Assembly (NCBI GenBank): GCA_014058105.1
Contig: JACGCM010002837.1
Location: 1-64,000, forward strand
DNA from: Kingdonia uniflora
Taxonomy: Eukaryota > Streptophyta > Magnoliopsida > Ranunculales > Circaeasteraceae
Direction: 5' to 3'
Length of the DNA: 64,000 bases
The notes below the pieces were generated by a model, which was not told where the DNA came from, did not search any database, and saw only the letters and a list, made by a program, of their open reading frames with translations. Positions 11,186 through 21,020 of this stretch are shown here, in pieces (positions within the stretch are counted from its first letter, which is position 1; each line of letters begins with the position of its first letter). The translations under genes were made by a program, and so were the position numbers.

Positions 11186-11783
11186 TGATCCAGGTAGATT
11201 TAGGGATTTTTGAGGTTTTTACATAGTCGTTCAAACGAGGTTGAGTGTCGTTCGAACGAGTGATCATTCTCACTAGAATTTAGCCAGGAATCCCAAGTCG
11301 TTCGAACGACCATCATTATCGTTCGAACGACCTTTGTTTTTTTCGTTTGAACGTGTGTTCGTACGGTTTGACATCCTCCCTGGAATTTGGCCCAGAGGAG
11401 TATTTTTCGTTCGAACGAGGTTGATAGTCGTTCGAACGAGATGTCAAGTTTCTAGGGTACTTTTGGCCTTTTTAGGCGTAAGTCGTTCGAACGAGCTTGA
11501 ATGTCATTCGAACGACTTGGGCGCTGTCAGTGATCTTCGAGCGTTGCTTTGCCTCGAGATCAGTCTTTTTCTTATTCGAATCTCCTGTTATATAAAGGGG
11601 AGTTAGTTTAATTTCGAATTAAGTTAGATTTGAAAGTTAGTTCAGAGAGAAGAACTTAGGGTTAGAGTTTTTATTTGTAATTACTTCGATTAGTAATCAA
11701 ATTTCTCTATTTTTCCTAGCCAAATTGAGTGTTCTCTGCTATTCTTCTAACTCATATTACTTTCTTCTTCGTATTGTGGATTA
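11186..11783 (+). repeat. 5' LTR of element L, with nine TTCGAA-centred palindromes
   Basis: It starts TGATCCAGG and ends GTGGATTA, two bases before the PBS. The U3 half holds about nine copies or near-copies of (T)CGTTCGAACG(A), at roughly 11225, 11247, 11297, 11319, 11342, 11407, 11427, 11482 and 11503. A TATA box (TTATATAAAG) lies at about 11588 and the R/U5 part follows. The same layout repeats in the 3' LTR. Confidence 0.9.
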
Positions 11784-11785
11784 AG

Positions 11786-11797
11786 TGGTATCCGTTT
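11786..11797 (+). promoter_or_regulatory. Primer-binding site of element L (initiator tRNA-Met type)
   Basis: TGGTATCCGTTT follows the 5' LTR after two bases. The first seven bases match the common plant TGGTATCAGAGC site complementary to initiator tRNA-Met; the rest has diverged. Confidence 0.65.
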
Positions 11798-11835
11798 TAG
11801 CCAATTTCGATTCTTGGGGGGTTTGATTGTGGTTT

Positions 11836-12945
11836 ATGGTCTCTACGCGTGACCATCTCAAGCAATCGAAGGGGAAGCTCGTGACTCCGTTGACGTTCAA
11901 TAGAAAACCTAATTCGAAGAGGAAGATTGATTGAGAGATGGGCGATTTAAACGATAGGTTCACGAATTTGGAAGCGACAGTTTCCAAGTTAGCTACCAAT
12001 ATGGAGCAGTTAACTGAATAATTACGTCTCACAAACCTTGCGAAGGCTTTGACTTTAATGGGACGACGAGGTCGCTCTTCGCGACGCGGCCAGTCAATGA
12101 AGAGAGGTGTTTTGGAGGGGGATGAGGAAGATGATCCTGCGGAGATAGAGATTGATTCTAGAAATTCAAAGTCCATTAAGGAGCGCAACTTTGGTAAGTC
12201 TAGGAATCTGATGAATAATCTTCGTATTGGGTTTAAAATTAAAATTCCGGTATTCGATGGTTCCGCCGATGGCGAGAAGTTGATAGTTGGATTGATAGGT
12301 TAGAAACATATTTTTCAGTTGACGAGTATTCTAACGCTCAGAAAATCTGTTTCTCAACTCTTAAATTCACTAGTCACTCACTAACGTGGTGGAAATCCTA
12401 TCAGAAACGGTATAATGTCGGAAGTCTGAACTGGAAGGATTTTAAGATTTTGGCGAGAAAGCAGTTCTATCCTTTTGGGTATGAACATAAGCGCTGGTAT
12501 AAATGGCACAATTTACGCCAACGGTTTGGGCAATCTGTACAAGAGTTTACTACGGAGTTCCATAATCAGGCATTGGTTCTAGATATTGACGTGGATGGGT
12601 ACGAGATTTTTATGAAGTATACGGGAGGGTCGTTGGAATCCATTCGAAAAGAGTTAAAGCTTTTCAGTGTAGAGAATATCGAAGACGCGACCGTTAAAGT
12701 AATTGCCATTGAGGGCAAGTACATGAAGAGCGACAGAAAAGACGACAAGAGCAAGTCGGGGTACAAGTCTAAATGGAATTCTGATCAGAGTAGGGTGGCC
12801 AGAGGAGATGGGTCTCCACGTCAGGGGATTATCTGTAATCATTGTAAGATTCCTGGGCATACTTCAGATAAATGTTACAAGCTTCACCTGGAGCTTCGAC
12901 TGAAGAAGGAGAAGGGCAAGAAAGATAAATGCGCAATGGCAGTAA
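11836..12945 (+). pseudogene. Element L gag with CCHC knuckle
   Basis: The ATG at 11836 opens a basic N-terminus, then stops at about 11932 (KID*EM) and about 12017 (LTE*LRL), both one C-to-T step from Arg or Gln codons. A frameshift near 12280 precedes the capsid core (TYFSVDEYSNAQKICF, WKSYQKRYNVGSLNW, KQFYPFGYEHKRWYKWH). From 12450 the frame is open through the zinc knuckle CNHCKIPGHTSDKC (about 12834-12876). Gag builds the particle and the knuckle binds RNA. Gag and protease share the open frame 12450-13334. Confidence 0.85.
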
Positions 12946-13560
12946 AGATTGTGGATCTTCCAGATTTGGGGAAGCCAAATCCCAAGCTTGCTCTAATGAT
13001 CAAGCAACCTATAGCTGTCGACGAGGCGAGTCAGGAAGAGCTTTTCTATGTCAGTATTCAGGTGAAGCAGAGTTTAGTCGAGACCATTATTGATCCGGGT
13101 AGCCAGAAGAATTTAATTTCTGAGGCTGTGGTAAAGAAGATAGGGTTGGCTACTGTAGCGTATCCTAAACTGTATGGGTTGGGGTGGATTCAGAAAGATA
13201 CGGAGTTGAAGATCACTAAGCAGTGTAAGTTCAAATTTGCTATTTCTGAGAAGTTTTTTGATGAAATGACATGTGAGGTAGTACCTTTAGACGTGTCTCA
13301 GGTTATCTTAGGTAGCCCATATCTTTGGGACTGAGATGTTATTCATTACCGTCGTGCTCGCAAGTATCGCCTTGTGAAGGATGGGATGAAGTTCTATATT
13401 AATGCGTGAAAGGAACATACTACTACTAGTAATTTGGTAATGGCGACTCAGGCGAAGAGGTTGGTTAACACAAGTGGCAAATTTGCATTGTTGTTGCTGC
13501 GACCGGTTCAAGAGGGTCCGTCGGCGAAGTTATTATCTACTTTGGCAATGTCTCCTAAGC
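12946..13560 (+). pseudogene. Element L protease region
   Basis: It continues in the gag frame. The active-site motif is TIIDPGSQKNLIS at about 13084-13122, with D-P-G in place of the usual D-S/T-G. This variant is known in plant chromoviruses and so is probably not damage. The domain ends VILGSPYLWD followed by a TGA at 13332. The linker to RT carries further stops at about 13407 and 13563. Confidence 0.75.
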
Positions 13561-14450
13561 AATAAATCGATATCGGGGAGTTGCAAGAGGAGTATGAGGA
13601 CTTTTTTTTGGGCATAGAAGGAATGCCAAGTAAAAGGGATGTGGAGCATGATTTCACCTTGGTCAATGGTGAGCCCCTTCCCAATGTTGGTCTATATCGG
13701 ACTTCTGTTACAGAGTCTGATGAGATCAAGAAGCAAGTTCATGACCCTCTAGAGCAAGGGGTTATTAATCTTAGTTGCTCACCTTGTGGTTCACCGGTTT
13801 TATTGGTGCCAAAGAAGGATGGGTCGTGGAGGATGTATGTAGATTATCGGGCATTGAACAAGATCACGGTGAAGAATCATTATCCGCTTCCACGGATTGA
13901 CAAACTTTTGGATGAATTGCAGACGACACAGTTTTTCACTAAATTGGATCTTAAGTTAGGTTACCATCAGGTAAGAATCTGTGAGGAGGATACTTGGAAG
14001 ACAGCGTTCAAGACCAAGCAAGGACTGTTTGAGTGGTTGGTGATGTCGTTTGGGTTATGCAATGCACCGACGACATTTATGCGTTTGATGAATTAGGTAC
14101 TCCGTGCGTTTATTGATGATTTTGTTATTGTGTATTTGGATGATATCCTGATATATAGTCGTACATGGGAGGAGCATCTTGGGCATTTGCGCAAAGTGTT
14201 AGGCGTTTTGCGATTGCAACAACTATTTCTTAACAAGAAGAAGTCCGAGTTTGGGAGGAAAGTGCTTATTTATCTTGGTTTCATTGTTGGTGGCGGCGAG
14301 CTTAAGGTTGATCCAGAGAAGGTTGGGGTTATTACTGATTGGCCTCGACTGCGTACAGTTACAGAGGTGAGGAGTTTCATGGGTTCTTATCAGTACTTGC
14401 ATAAATTTATTCGGGATTTTCTCAAATTTTTGTACCGTTACATTCTTTAA
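13561..14450 (+). pseudogene. Element L reverse transcriptase
   Basis: Motifs run in order: DFTLVNGEPLPNVGLYR, SPVLLVPKKDGSWRMYVDYR, FTKLDLKLGYHQVRI, FEWLVMSFGLCNAPTTFMRL and the catalytic IVYLDDILIYSRTWEEHL. A TAG at 14094-14096 splits the frame just before the YLDD block. A one-base shift near 14430 moves the thumb (PLHSLTKTG) out of frame. Both breaks would stop translation. Confidence 0.9.
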
Positions 14451-15030
14451 CGAAGACCGGGGTACAGTTTTTGTGGGAAGAGCATCATGAGAAGACCTTT
14501 CTATTACTGAAGCACAAGATTACGAATGCACCAGTGTTAGTATTGCCTAATTTACAGCGGCCAATTGAGGTCGAGACAGATGCGTCAGACTATGCATTGG
14601 GAGCTATTATTTTACAGGATTAGAAGCCGGTTGCTTACCATTCTGAGATGTTTACGGGAGCAGTACGCAACTATCCTACTTACGATAAGGATTTTTATGC
14701 GCTATATCAATCGGTAAAACATTGGCGAAGCTACTTATTGGGGAAGGAGGTTGTGGTGCATTCCAATCACAAGCTATTACAGTTTCTATCTACGCAGTCC
14801 AAGCTTCAGCAGGCCCGCCATATGAAGTGGATGTCGTACCTTCAGTAGTTTACATTACTGATCAAGTACAAGAAAGGAGTTGATAACAAGATGGCTGACA
14901 TGTTATCTCGCCACCCAGTACCAACTATTTCCGCTTTGTTGGTAGCAATGCAGATACAGCCGATTGTCCCTTCTGAGTACGTTTTGGGGTATGACCACGA
15001 CAGGGAGCTCAGTGCTATTCACGAGAAGTT
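14451..15030 (+). pseudogene. Element L RNase H
   Basis: The region reads VETDASDYALGAIIL, KPVAYHSEM, YPTYDKDFYALYQSVKHWRSYL, VHSNHKLLQFLSTQ and VDNKMADMLSRHP. This is the RNase H fold that follows gypsy RT. TAG stops at 14621 and 14846 interrupt it. RNase H degrades the RNA strand during reverse transcription. Confidence 0.85.
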
Positions 15031-16150
15031 GCTATAGGGAAAGATTTGCGAGTACGTGTTGAAAGATGGTTTGATTTATATGGGCAGTCTATTATGCATT
15101 CCTAAGGGTGGAGACAGATTGCAGTGAATTCGAGAGGCACATTATTCCCGAGTGGCAGGTCATTTTGGGGTAGAGAAGACTCTTCTGAATTTACGGCGGT
15201 ATGTCTATTGGCCGAAAGTGCAGTTGGATGTAGCTTGTGTGGTTCGAGGTTGCGTGCTATGCAACACATCAAAGCCTTCCAATAGGAATATAAGACTGTA
15301 GTTACCATTGCCAGCTCCTAGTCAACCTTGGGAGAGCATCTCGATGGATTTTATGGGTGGTTGCCCATGACTAGGTACAAGAATGACTATTTGTTTGTAG
15401 TGGTAGATCGTTTTAGTAAGATAATTGTTCTTATTCCATGCCAGAAGACGGTTACTGGGGAAGGAACAACGCGATTATTTTTCAGAGACGTCTGGAGGTA
15501 TTTCAGGCTACCTTCTTCTATTATTTTTGATAGGGATAGCTGCTTTTTGAGGTATTTCTAGAGATTGTTGTGGGGGATGATGGACACTAAGTTGAAGAGG
15601 AGTACCGCATTTCATCCGCAGACAGACGGGCAAACAGAGGTTGTCAATCGCACTTTGGTACATTTACTACGGGGATTCCATTCTAAACATCCTAAGACTT
15701 GGGATGAGAGTTTACCGTATCTCCAGTTTGCGTTAAACCGGGCAATTCACGGTTCTACATTGCAGTCTCCCTTTGAGGTGTGTTTGGGTTACTTTCCACA
15801 AAGTCCGTTTGATTTGGCGTTTAGTCTTGATGGCAAGACGGTATCAGGGAAGGAGGGGGAAGAGTAGGTTAAGGCCCAAAGATTCATTGAGAAGATCAGA
15901 TGAAGCAGTTGAGGCACAGTTGATGGAGACTCAGGCGAAGTACAAGGCTCAGCACGTCAAGCATCGGGTTGAGTGTACTTTTTAGGATGATGACCAGGTC
16001 TGATTGCATTTGGGTAAGGAATGGCTTAAGGGGGAAGGTATGAAGCTTAAACCTTTCCGCTATGGTTCGTTTTTGATTCTTAAGAATATTGGTGACAATG
16101 CATTCCAGTTGGATTTGCCACCATTTATGAAGATGATTCGGTAATTAATG
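15031..16150 (+). pseudogene. Element L integrase
   Basis: It has the HHCC zinc part (HYSRVAGHFGVEKTL ... CVVRGCVLC) and the catalytic triad as VVVDRFSKII (about 15400), IIFDRDSCF (about 15525) and FHPQTDGQTEVVNRTL (about 15610-15660). The C-terminal GPY/F-like region follows. Stops lie at 15035, 15125-15140, 15299, 15559, 15865 and about 15984-16000, with a one-base shift near 15358 (FMGG/LPMTRYKND). Most of the TAG stops fit loss of a CAG or TGG codon. Confidence 0.9.
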
Positions 16151-16434
16151 CCGAGTATTTGAAGCTGTTTGAGCCGTCTCTGTTAGATGAAGACTCTGTT
16201 AGTGACACTCGCCTACCGTCTGGGGATGATTTATGGATAGAGAGAGAGGATCCATTGCAGGAGGATGGTATTTTATAGAGGAAGGTTCATACTACGAGAC
16301 AAGGTGATATTGAGTCCTTCCGAGTTAGAAAGAAGGGTCTGCAACCGAGTAAGTCAAAGTGGTACAGCAGGGAATTGGGCATTGCCACATTCCCACATCT
16401 TCAGTTCTAGCTTGAGCGGGAGCTCAAGGCTCTT
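16151..16434 (+). pseudogene. Element L integrase tail with chromodomain-like module
   Basis: The end of pol reads VINAEYLKLFEPSL, a linker, then a stop at 16276 inside a short module with RKVHTTRQGDIESFRV, KKGLQPSKSKWYSREL and FPHLQF. Spacing and wording resemble the chromodomain that directs chromoviruses to heterochromatin. Its aromatic cage residues are not clearly kept. Pol runs nearly to the PPT. Confidence 0.6.
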
Positions 16435-16448
16435 AAAGGGAGGAGCCA
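16435..16448 (+). promoter_or_regulatory. Polypurine tract of element L
   Basis: TAAAGGGAGGAGCCA lies immediately before the TG of the 3' LTR at 16449. This position and composition are those of the plus-strand primer site. Confidence 0.8.
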
Positions 16449-17035
16449 TGATCCAGGTGGATCTAGGGATTTTTGAGGTTTTTACCTAGTCGTTCGAACT
16501 AGGTTGAGTGTCGCTCGAACGAGTGACCCTCACTGGAATTTAGCCGGGAATCAAGTCGTTCGAACGACCATCATTGTCGTTCGAACGACCTTTATTTTTT
16601 TTGTTTGAATGTGTGCTCGCACGATTTGACATCCTCCCTGGAATTTAGCCCAGAGGAGTATTTTTTGTTCGAACGAGGTTGATAGTCGTTCGAACGAGAT
16701 GTCAAGTTTCTAGGGTTTTGGCCTTTTTAGGCGTAAGTCGTTCGAACGAGCTTGAATGTCGTTCGAACGACTTGGGCGCTGTCAGTGATCTTCGAGCGTT
16801 GCTTTTCCTCGAGATCAGTCTTTTATTATTTCAAATCTCCTGTTATATAAAGAGGAGTTAGTTTAATTTCGAATTAAGTTCGATTTAAAAGTTAGTTTAG
16901 AGAGAACTTAGGGTTAAAATTTTTATTTGTAATTGCTTCGATTAGTAATCAAATTTCTCTATTTTTCCCAGCCAAATTGAGTGTTCTCTGCTATTCTTCT
17001 AACTCATATTACTTTTCTCTTCGTATTGTGGATTA
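16449..17035 (+). repeat. 3' LTR of element L
   Basis: It matches the 5' LTR from TGATCCAGG to GTGGATTA, with scattered substitutions and small indels. The array of TTCGAA-centred palindromes and the TATATAAAG box are kept, although several palindromes differ by one base between the two LTRs (for example CGTTCGAACT at about 16490). Beyond 17035 the copia RT coding of K resumes. Confidence 0.92.
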
Positions 17036-17740
17036 TGTTGATTTTTGTAAAAGTTTTATAGCATATTTGGACTGATGAAGAAAGATTCCTTAAGATGTCC
17101 TTGTTGCTTTTAACCCAAGAAAATAATTTAATGGACATAAGTCTTTCATGGCAAATCTTGTGCTCAAATGTTGAATAAGTGATTGACAATATTGAGGAGA
17201 GCTTCCACTAATCACAATATCATCCACATAGATCAGAATAAAGGTCAATAAAGAAGATGCTTTCTGAACAAAAAGTGAGATGTCTGCCTTTGATGTGTGG
17301 AAACCACATTCATGAAGACTTTGAACAAGAGATTCATACCATGCTCTAGGTGTCTGTTTTAGTCCATAAATCTATTTATGTAGTTTACACACATATGTAG
17401 GATGAACAGGATCAATAAAGCCAGGGTGTTGGACCATGTACACCTAGTGACATCTAATTGCTTAATTTGTCAATCATATTGGACTGCTAGAGCAATAACC
17501 AATCTAATTGTGGCAGGTTTGGCCACTAGACTGAAGGTTTCATTATAGTCTAGTCCTTCTTTCTGGTGATAGCCCTTTGCTACTAATCTTGCTTTGTATC
17601 TGTCAATTGATCCATCTGTCTTTTCTTTTATCTTAAAAATCCATTTGCAGCCAACTGGTTTTTGGTTGGAGTGTGGGGGAACAAGAAGCCATGTGCCTAT
17701 TTTTATAAGAGCATTGAATTTTGTGACCATAGCTTATCTC
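17036..17740 (-). pseudogene. Element K RT N-terminal and catalytic part
   Basis: The minus-strand frame 17470-17730 reads [40 protein letters not shown] and [20 protein letters not shown], typical of copia RT. After a stop the coding continues through the catalytic YVDD box (about 17215-17235, LIYVDDIVISG) and on to about 17041, where the L LTR cuts it. Several stops and a frame change lie between. Confidence 0.9.
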
Positions 17741-18970
17741 CAAGAGGAGTCCTTGACTGCTTGAGTGAAAAAAGTTGGAACCTTGGGTGATGAGGTGGTA
17801 AGTAAGGCTGTAGGAATTGGATGTCTTGTACATATATAGGTTTTTGGTTTGAAAATGCCATTTTTGCTTCTAGTAAATATATGATGTTGTTGTGTGTTTG
17901 TTGGAGGTAGTAATGGTGCTGGTGATATTTCTTGAGATTTATTTGGGTGTGGTGAAGGTAGTGGTATTAATGAAGGCAAAGAAGTTTGTGATATAGGTGG
18001 GGTAAGTGGTTCAACTGTACTTTGTATACTAGACTGAGGTGTATTGGGTAGAGTGTGAAGAGGACTTGGCATAGGAGGTACAATTGAATGTGATATATGA
18101 CTTGGAAATGTGGGGACATTAACTGCTGGATTAGAACATGCCTCACAAGGGGATGTTAGCTTTGAAATGTTAGGTGAACAAAAAGGAAAGTGTTGTTCAT
18201 TAAAGATAACATGTCTGGACACTAGAATTTTTCCAGTATGGGGATCTAAGCATCAATAACCTTTATGATTCAGACTATAACCAATGAGGATACAAAGTTT
18301 GCTTCTACTTTCTAGTTTGTTTTTGGTATAAGGCTTGAGCCATGGATAACTAGCACAACCATAAGATTTAAGAAATTTGTAGTTGGGAGATTCATTGAAG
18401 AGTTTTTCTTAAGGAAATAAGAAATTGTGTTGTTTAGAGGACAGTCTATTGATAAGAAAAATTGAAGTTTGAAAAACATCAATCCAATATTGTGAGGGAA
18501 GGCAACTCTGAGCAAATAAGATTCTGCTCATTTCTATAATATGTCAGTGTTTTCTTTCCACAGTACCATTTTGTTCTGGGGTGTGAACACAAGAAAACTG
18601 ATGTGAAATACCAGAGAAAATAAGGTTTTGTTCAAATCTGTGACTAATGAATTCACCCCTGTATCAGTTCTAATGGATTTGATTTTCAAATCTAGTTTGT
18701 TTTCAACATTGGCTTTAAAGGAAACAAAGACACTGTAGAAATCAACTTTTGTATATAGTGGAAAAATCCAACAATATTTTGTGTAGTCATCTACAAAGCT
18801 GACATAATATCTGAAACCAGAAGGAGAGTTTATAGGAGATGGCCCCCATAGATCACAATGTAAAAGTTGTAAAGGGCTAGTGTTTCTAGTTATAGAAATT
18901 GAAAAGGGTAGTTTCTTGCTTTTGCCAAGTTGACAATCAGCACAAAAAGGGACTGGAGACAACTTGCCTT
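17741..18970 (-). pseudogene. Element K integrase and proline/serine-rich linker
   Basis: The zinc part ends CADCQLGKSKKLPF. The core shows LLHCDLWGPSP, FVDDYTKYCWIF, a RTDTG block broken by a one-base deletion near 18665, and HTPEQNGTVERKH. These give the integrase D,D,E order. A P/S/T-rich linker (17734-18222) then leads to RT, as in other copia elements. Additional stops at about 18255 and 18410 inactivate it. Confidence 0.88.
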
Positions 18971-20570
18971 CAACTGGTAATTGATGTTGATGAATGACTT
19001 TTTGAAGAATTGGAGTAGAGGGATGGCCCAGTCTTTGATGCCAAATAGTGGATGATGTTTATTCTCCAAGAAATGTTGTGTTTTGACCAGTGGATGAAAC
19101 AGGAGAGTGGTTGAACTTGAAAGGGTAAAGGCCATTCTTATGTGGTCCTTGGAAAAACATCTTCCCCGAGAGTTTGTCCTTTACAAAGAAGGCATGGCTA
19201 TCAAAAGTTAGAGTACAGTTGTTGTTTCAAACAAATTTGTGAACAGGTAATAGGTTATGGGAAATATCAGGTACATGTAAGATATCTTTTAGATTAAATT
19301 TTGACATAGGAGAAAAGCTAGTAGAGACAGTTGAAGAACCTGTGTTTTGAATGAGTAGTCCTTGTCCACTCTCCACTGTAACTTTGTATGTTCCCTGGTA
19401 TTCCTCATGCAAAGATAGGTTGTTGAGATCTGTTGTAACATGATTAGTTGCCCCTGTATCTGCAAACCAATGTGAATCTGTAGAGGATGAAGCTTGACTA
19501 CCATTTCTTGTTGCAGCCATTGCAGCCAGCTTTAGTGTTGGAATCTTTCCTTGATATGTAAAGTTCATTCGATTATGATAGTTTATTGCAGTATGCCCAA
19601 CGTTAGAGCAAATTTGGCATCTTGGCCGGTTTATACCTTGGTTGAAACCAGCCCTGTTTGATCCCTGACCATACTCAAAATGATTGTTGTTAAAGCCTCT
19701 CCTATTGTTGTTGTGATAATAATTTCCTTGAGTAGAACCTCTGCCTTGATTACTATTTTGATACATTCGATTTCCTTATTGTCGAGAAGTGTAACCTCTG
19801 CCATTGTAGTTGTTGTTGTTTGGCCCCCTATATGTGGATCTATTTGGAGGATGAGAAGTTGATCTTGTTTCTGCAAACACTTGTGTGCCTTGTGATAGGG
19901 AATTGAGAGATCTTGTTATCTCTTCAATTGTTAATTCCTCACTTAACAAAAGACTGTGGAGATCATCAATTGTGATTCCTTCAGATCTGACTCTAATTGA
20001 TGTTGAGAAGGGGTCAAATTCTGGGGGTAAGCCATTCAAAACATGAAAAGTATGGTCATCATCTGAGATTGGAGAACCTGCTGTAGCTAGATTGTCTAAG
20101 ATGTATTTGATTAATTGTAAGTAATCAGAAATTGTGGATGAACCTTTCTTGAGAGTTTGAAGCTTGGATTTCAATTGCATAACATGAGAATGTGAAATCG
20201 ATGAAAATCTTCGTTCTAAGGTTGACCACAACACATGAGATGTGGTGGAATTCACCATGTAAGGCAAAAGGGATTCAGAGAGGGTTGCATTGATCCAGAT
20301 TATCAGTGCTTGGTCATTTTTGATCCATCGATGAAAAGATTGATTTGGAGAGATCGTTGTCTGCCCTAATTCATTGGTGAAGGAGAGATTCTCTGGTGGA
20401 CAACGATTTGTGTCATCCACATAGCCAAGAAAAGCGTATCGTCAAAGAATGGGCATGAACAAGGAACTCCTGACCACATAGTTGTCCTTGTTTAGCTTTA
20501 TTGGGATCAAATTTGAGATATTTTGACTCACCATTGATGGAGCTTGAGTTGATTGTAGTTCACCTGCCAT
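18971..20570 (-). pseudogene. Element K gag and protease
   Basis: The ATG is placed at 20570 (MAGELQSTQAPSMVSQNIS). A stop at about 20441 follows, then an open frame (19776-20420) with the UBN2-type gag core (FHRWIKNDQALIIWINATLS, VLWSTLERRFSS, LHSLLLSEELT). After another stop the frame 19227-19766 has an N/G/R-rich segment, a knuckle CQICSNVGHTAINYHNR (last Cys replaced by Tyr) and the protease motif HWFADTGATNHVT. A stop at 19227 precedes the protease end (GLYPFKF) and the integrase zinc finger. Confidence 0.88.
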
Positions 20571-20794
20571 TATTGAAGACCTAATTGCACCGAAATGAAG
20601 TTGAAATTGAGGCAAATTGAGATTGAATTGTCGAAATTGAGATCATTTTCAAGTTGAAATCTATGAAAAACTGCAGAATTGAAGCTAGATTCAGCTAAAA
20701 CAAGCGAAATTGAAGCTGGTTTCAGCTTTGAACAAGAGAAACTTTGAAGAAACAAAACCCTAATTGGATCTTAGAACCGTAAGGTTGATTATCT

Positions 20795-20804
20795 CTTGAT
20801 ACTA
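20795..20804 (-). promoter_or_regulatory. Primer-binding site of element K
   Basis: On the minus strand TAGTATCAAGAG follows the LTR end (TTTCAATCA). It resembles the TGGTATCAGAGC initiator-tRNA-Met site with a few changes. Confidence 0.6.
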
Positions 20805-21020
20805 TGATTGAAACTAAACATAATTGAGAGAGAAAGAATTCTTTATAATCATTATCACTAATTATTATAGGTGCTATTATAGACAATTATAGGAGTTGTT
20901 CAAAAAGATTCTGTTATACAGTTGAGTAGTTATAACAGCATTGCTGACTGTACAGTTGCTGACTCGTTTGTATTACTGACTATACAGGTGCTGACTCATC
21001 TGTATCCTTAACCGTTAACA
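20805..21020 (-). repeat. 5' LTR of element K (about 216 bp)
   Basis: On the minus strand the sequence runs TGTTAACGGTTAAGG to GTTTCAATCA, with TG/CA ends and a PBS right behind it. Short repeats of 'ACTGTACAG/TTGCTGACT' type fill the U3 part. The length is in the normal range for small copia LTRs. The 3' partner is absent. Confidence 0.65.

Larger units (their letters stand above)
11186..17035 (+). mobile_element. Element L: plus-strand chromovirus (Ty3/gypsy), complete in structure, dead in coding
   Basis: Two LTRs (598 and 587 bp) flank PBS, gag with a CCHC knuckle, protease, RT, RNase H, integrase, a chromodomain-like end and a PPT. The LTR ends are TGATCC and GGATTA, which would be inverted repeats but for one C-to-T type change. 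The flanks TGTGA (11181-11185) and TGTTG (17036-17040) are a poor match for a target duplication. The element sits inside the RT of copia K, whose coding resumes across it. LTR similarity by eye is in the low to mid 90s percent, so it is not very recent. Confidence 0.93.
10498..21020 (-). mobile_element. Element K: minus-strand Ty1/copia retrotransposon, split by the chromovirus L
   Basis: On the minus strand the order is LTR, PBS, gag, protease, integrase, RT, RNase H, which is the Ty1/copia order (integrase before RT). The coding is continuous from 20570 down to 17041. It stops inside RT at the L insertion (11186-17035) and resumes from 11185 to 10498, where element H cuts it. The 3' LTR is lost. 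The gag/protease wording (FADTGATNHVT, GQGLLIQNTGSS) resembles the Ale/Retrofit group, a tentative lineage call. Confidence 0.9.

Noticed and set aside
11781..12188. Minus-strand open frame of 135 codons
   Set aside because: It is antisense to gag of L and includes PBS-proximal sequence. It has no motif.
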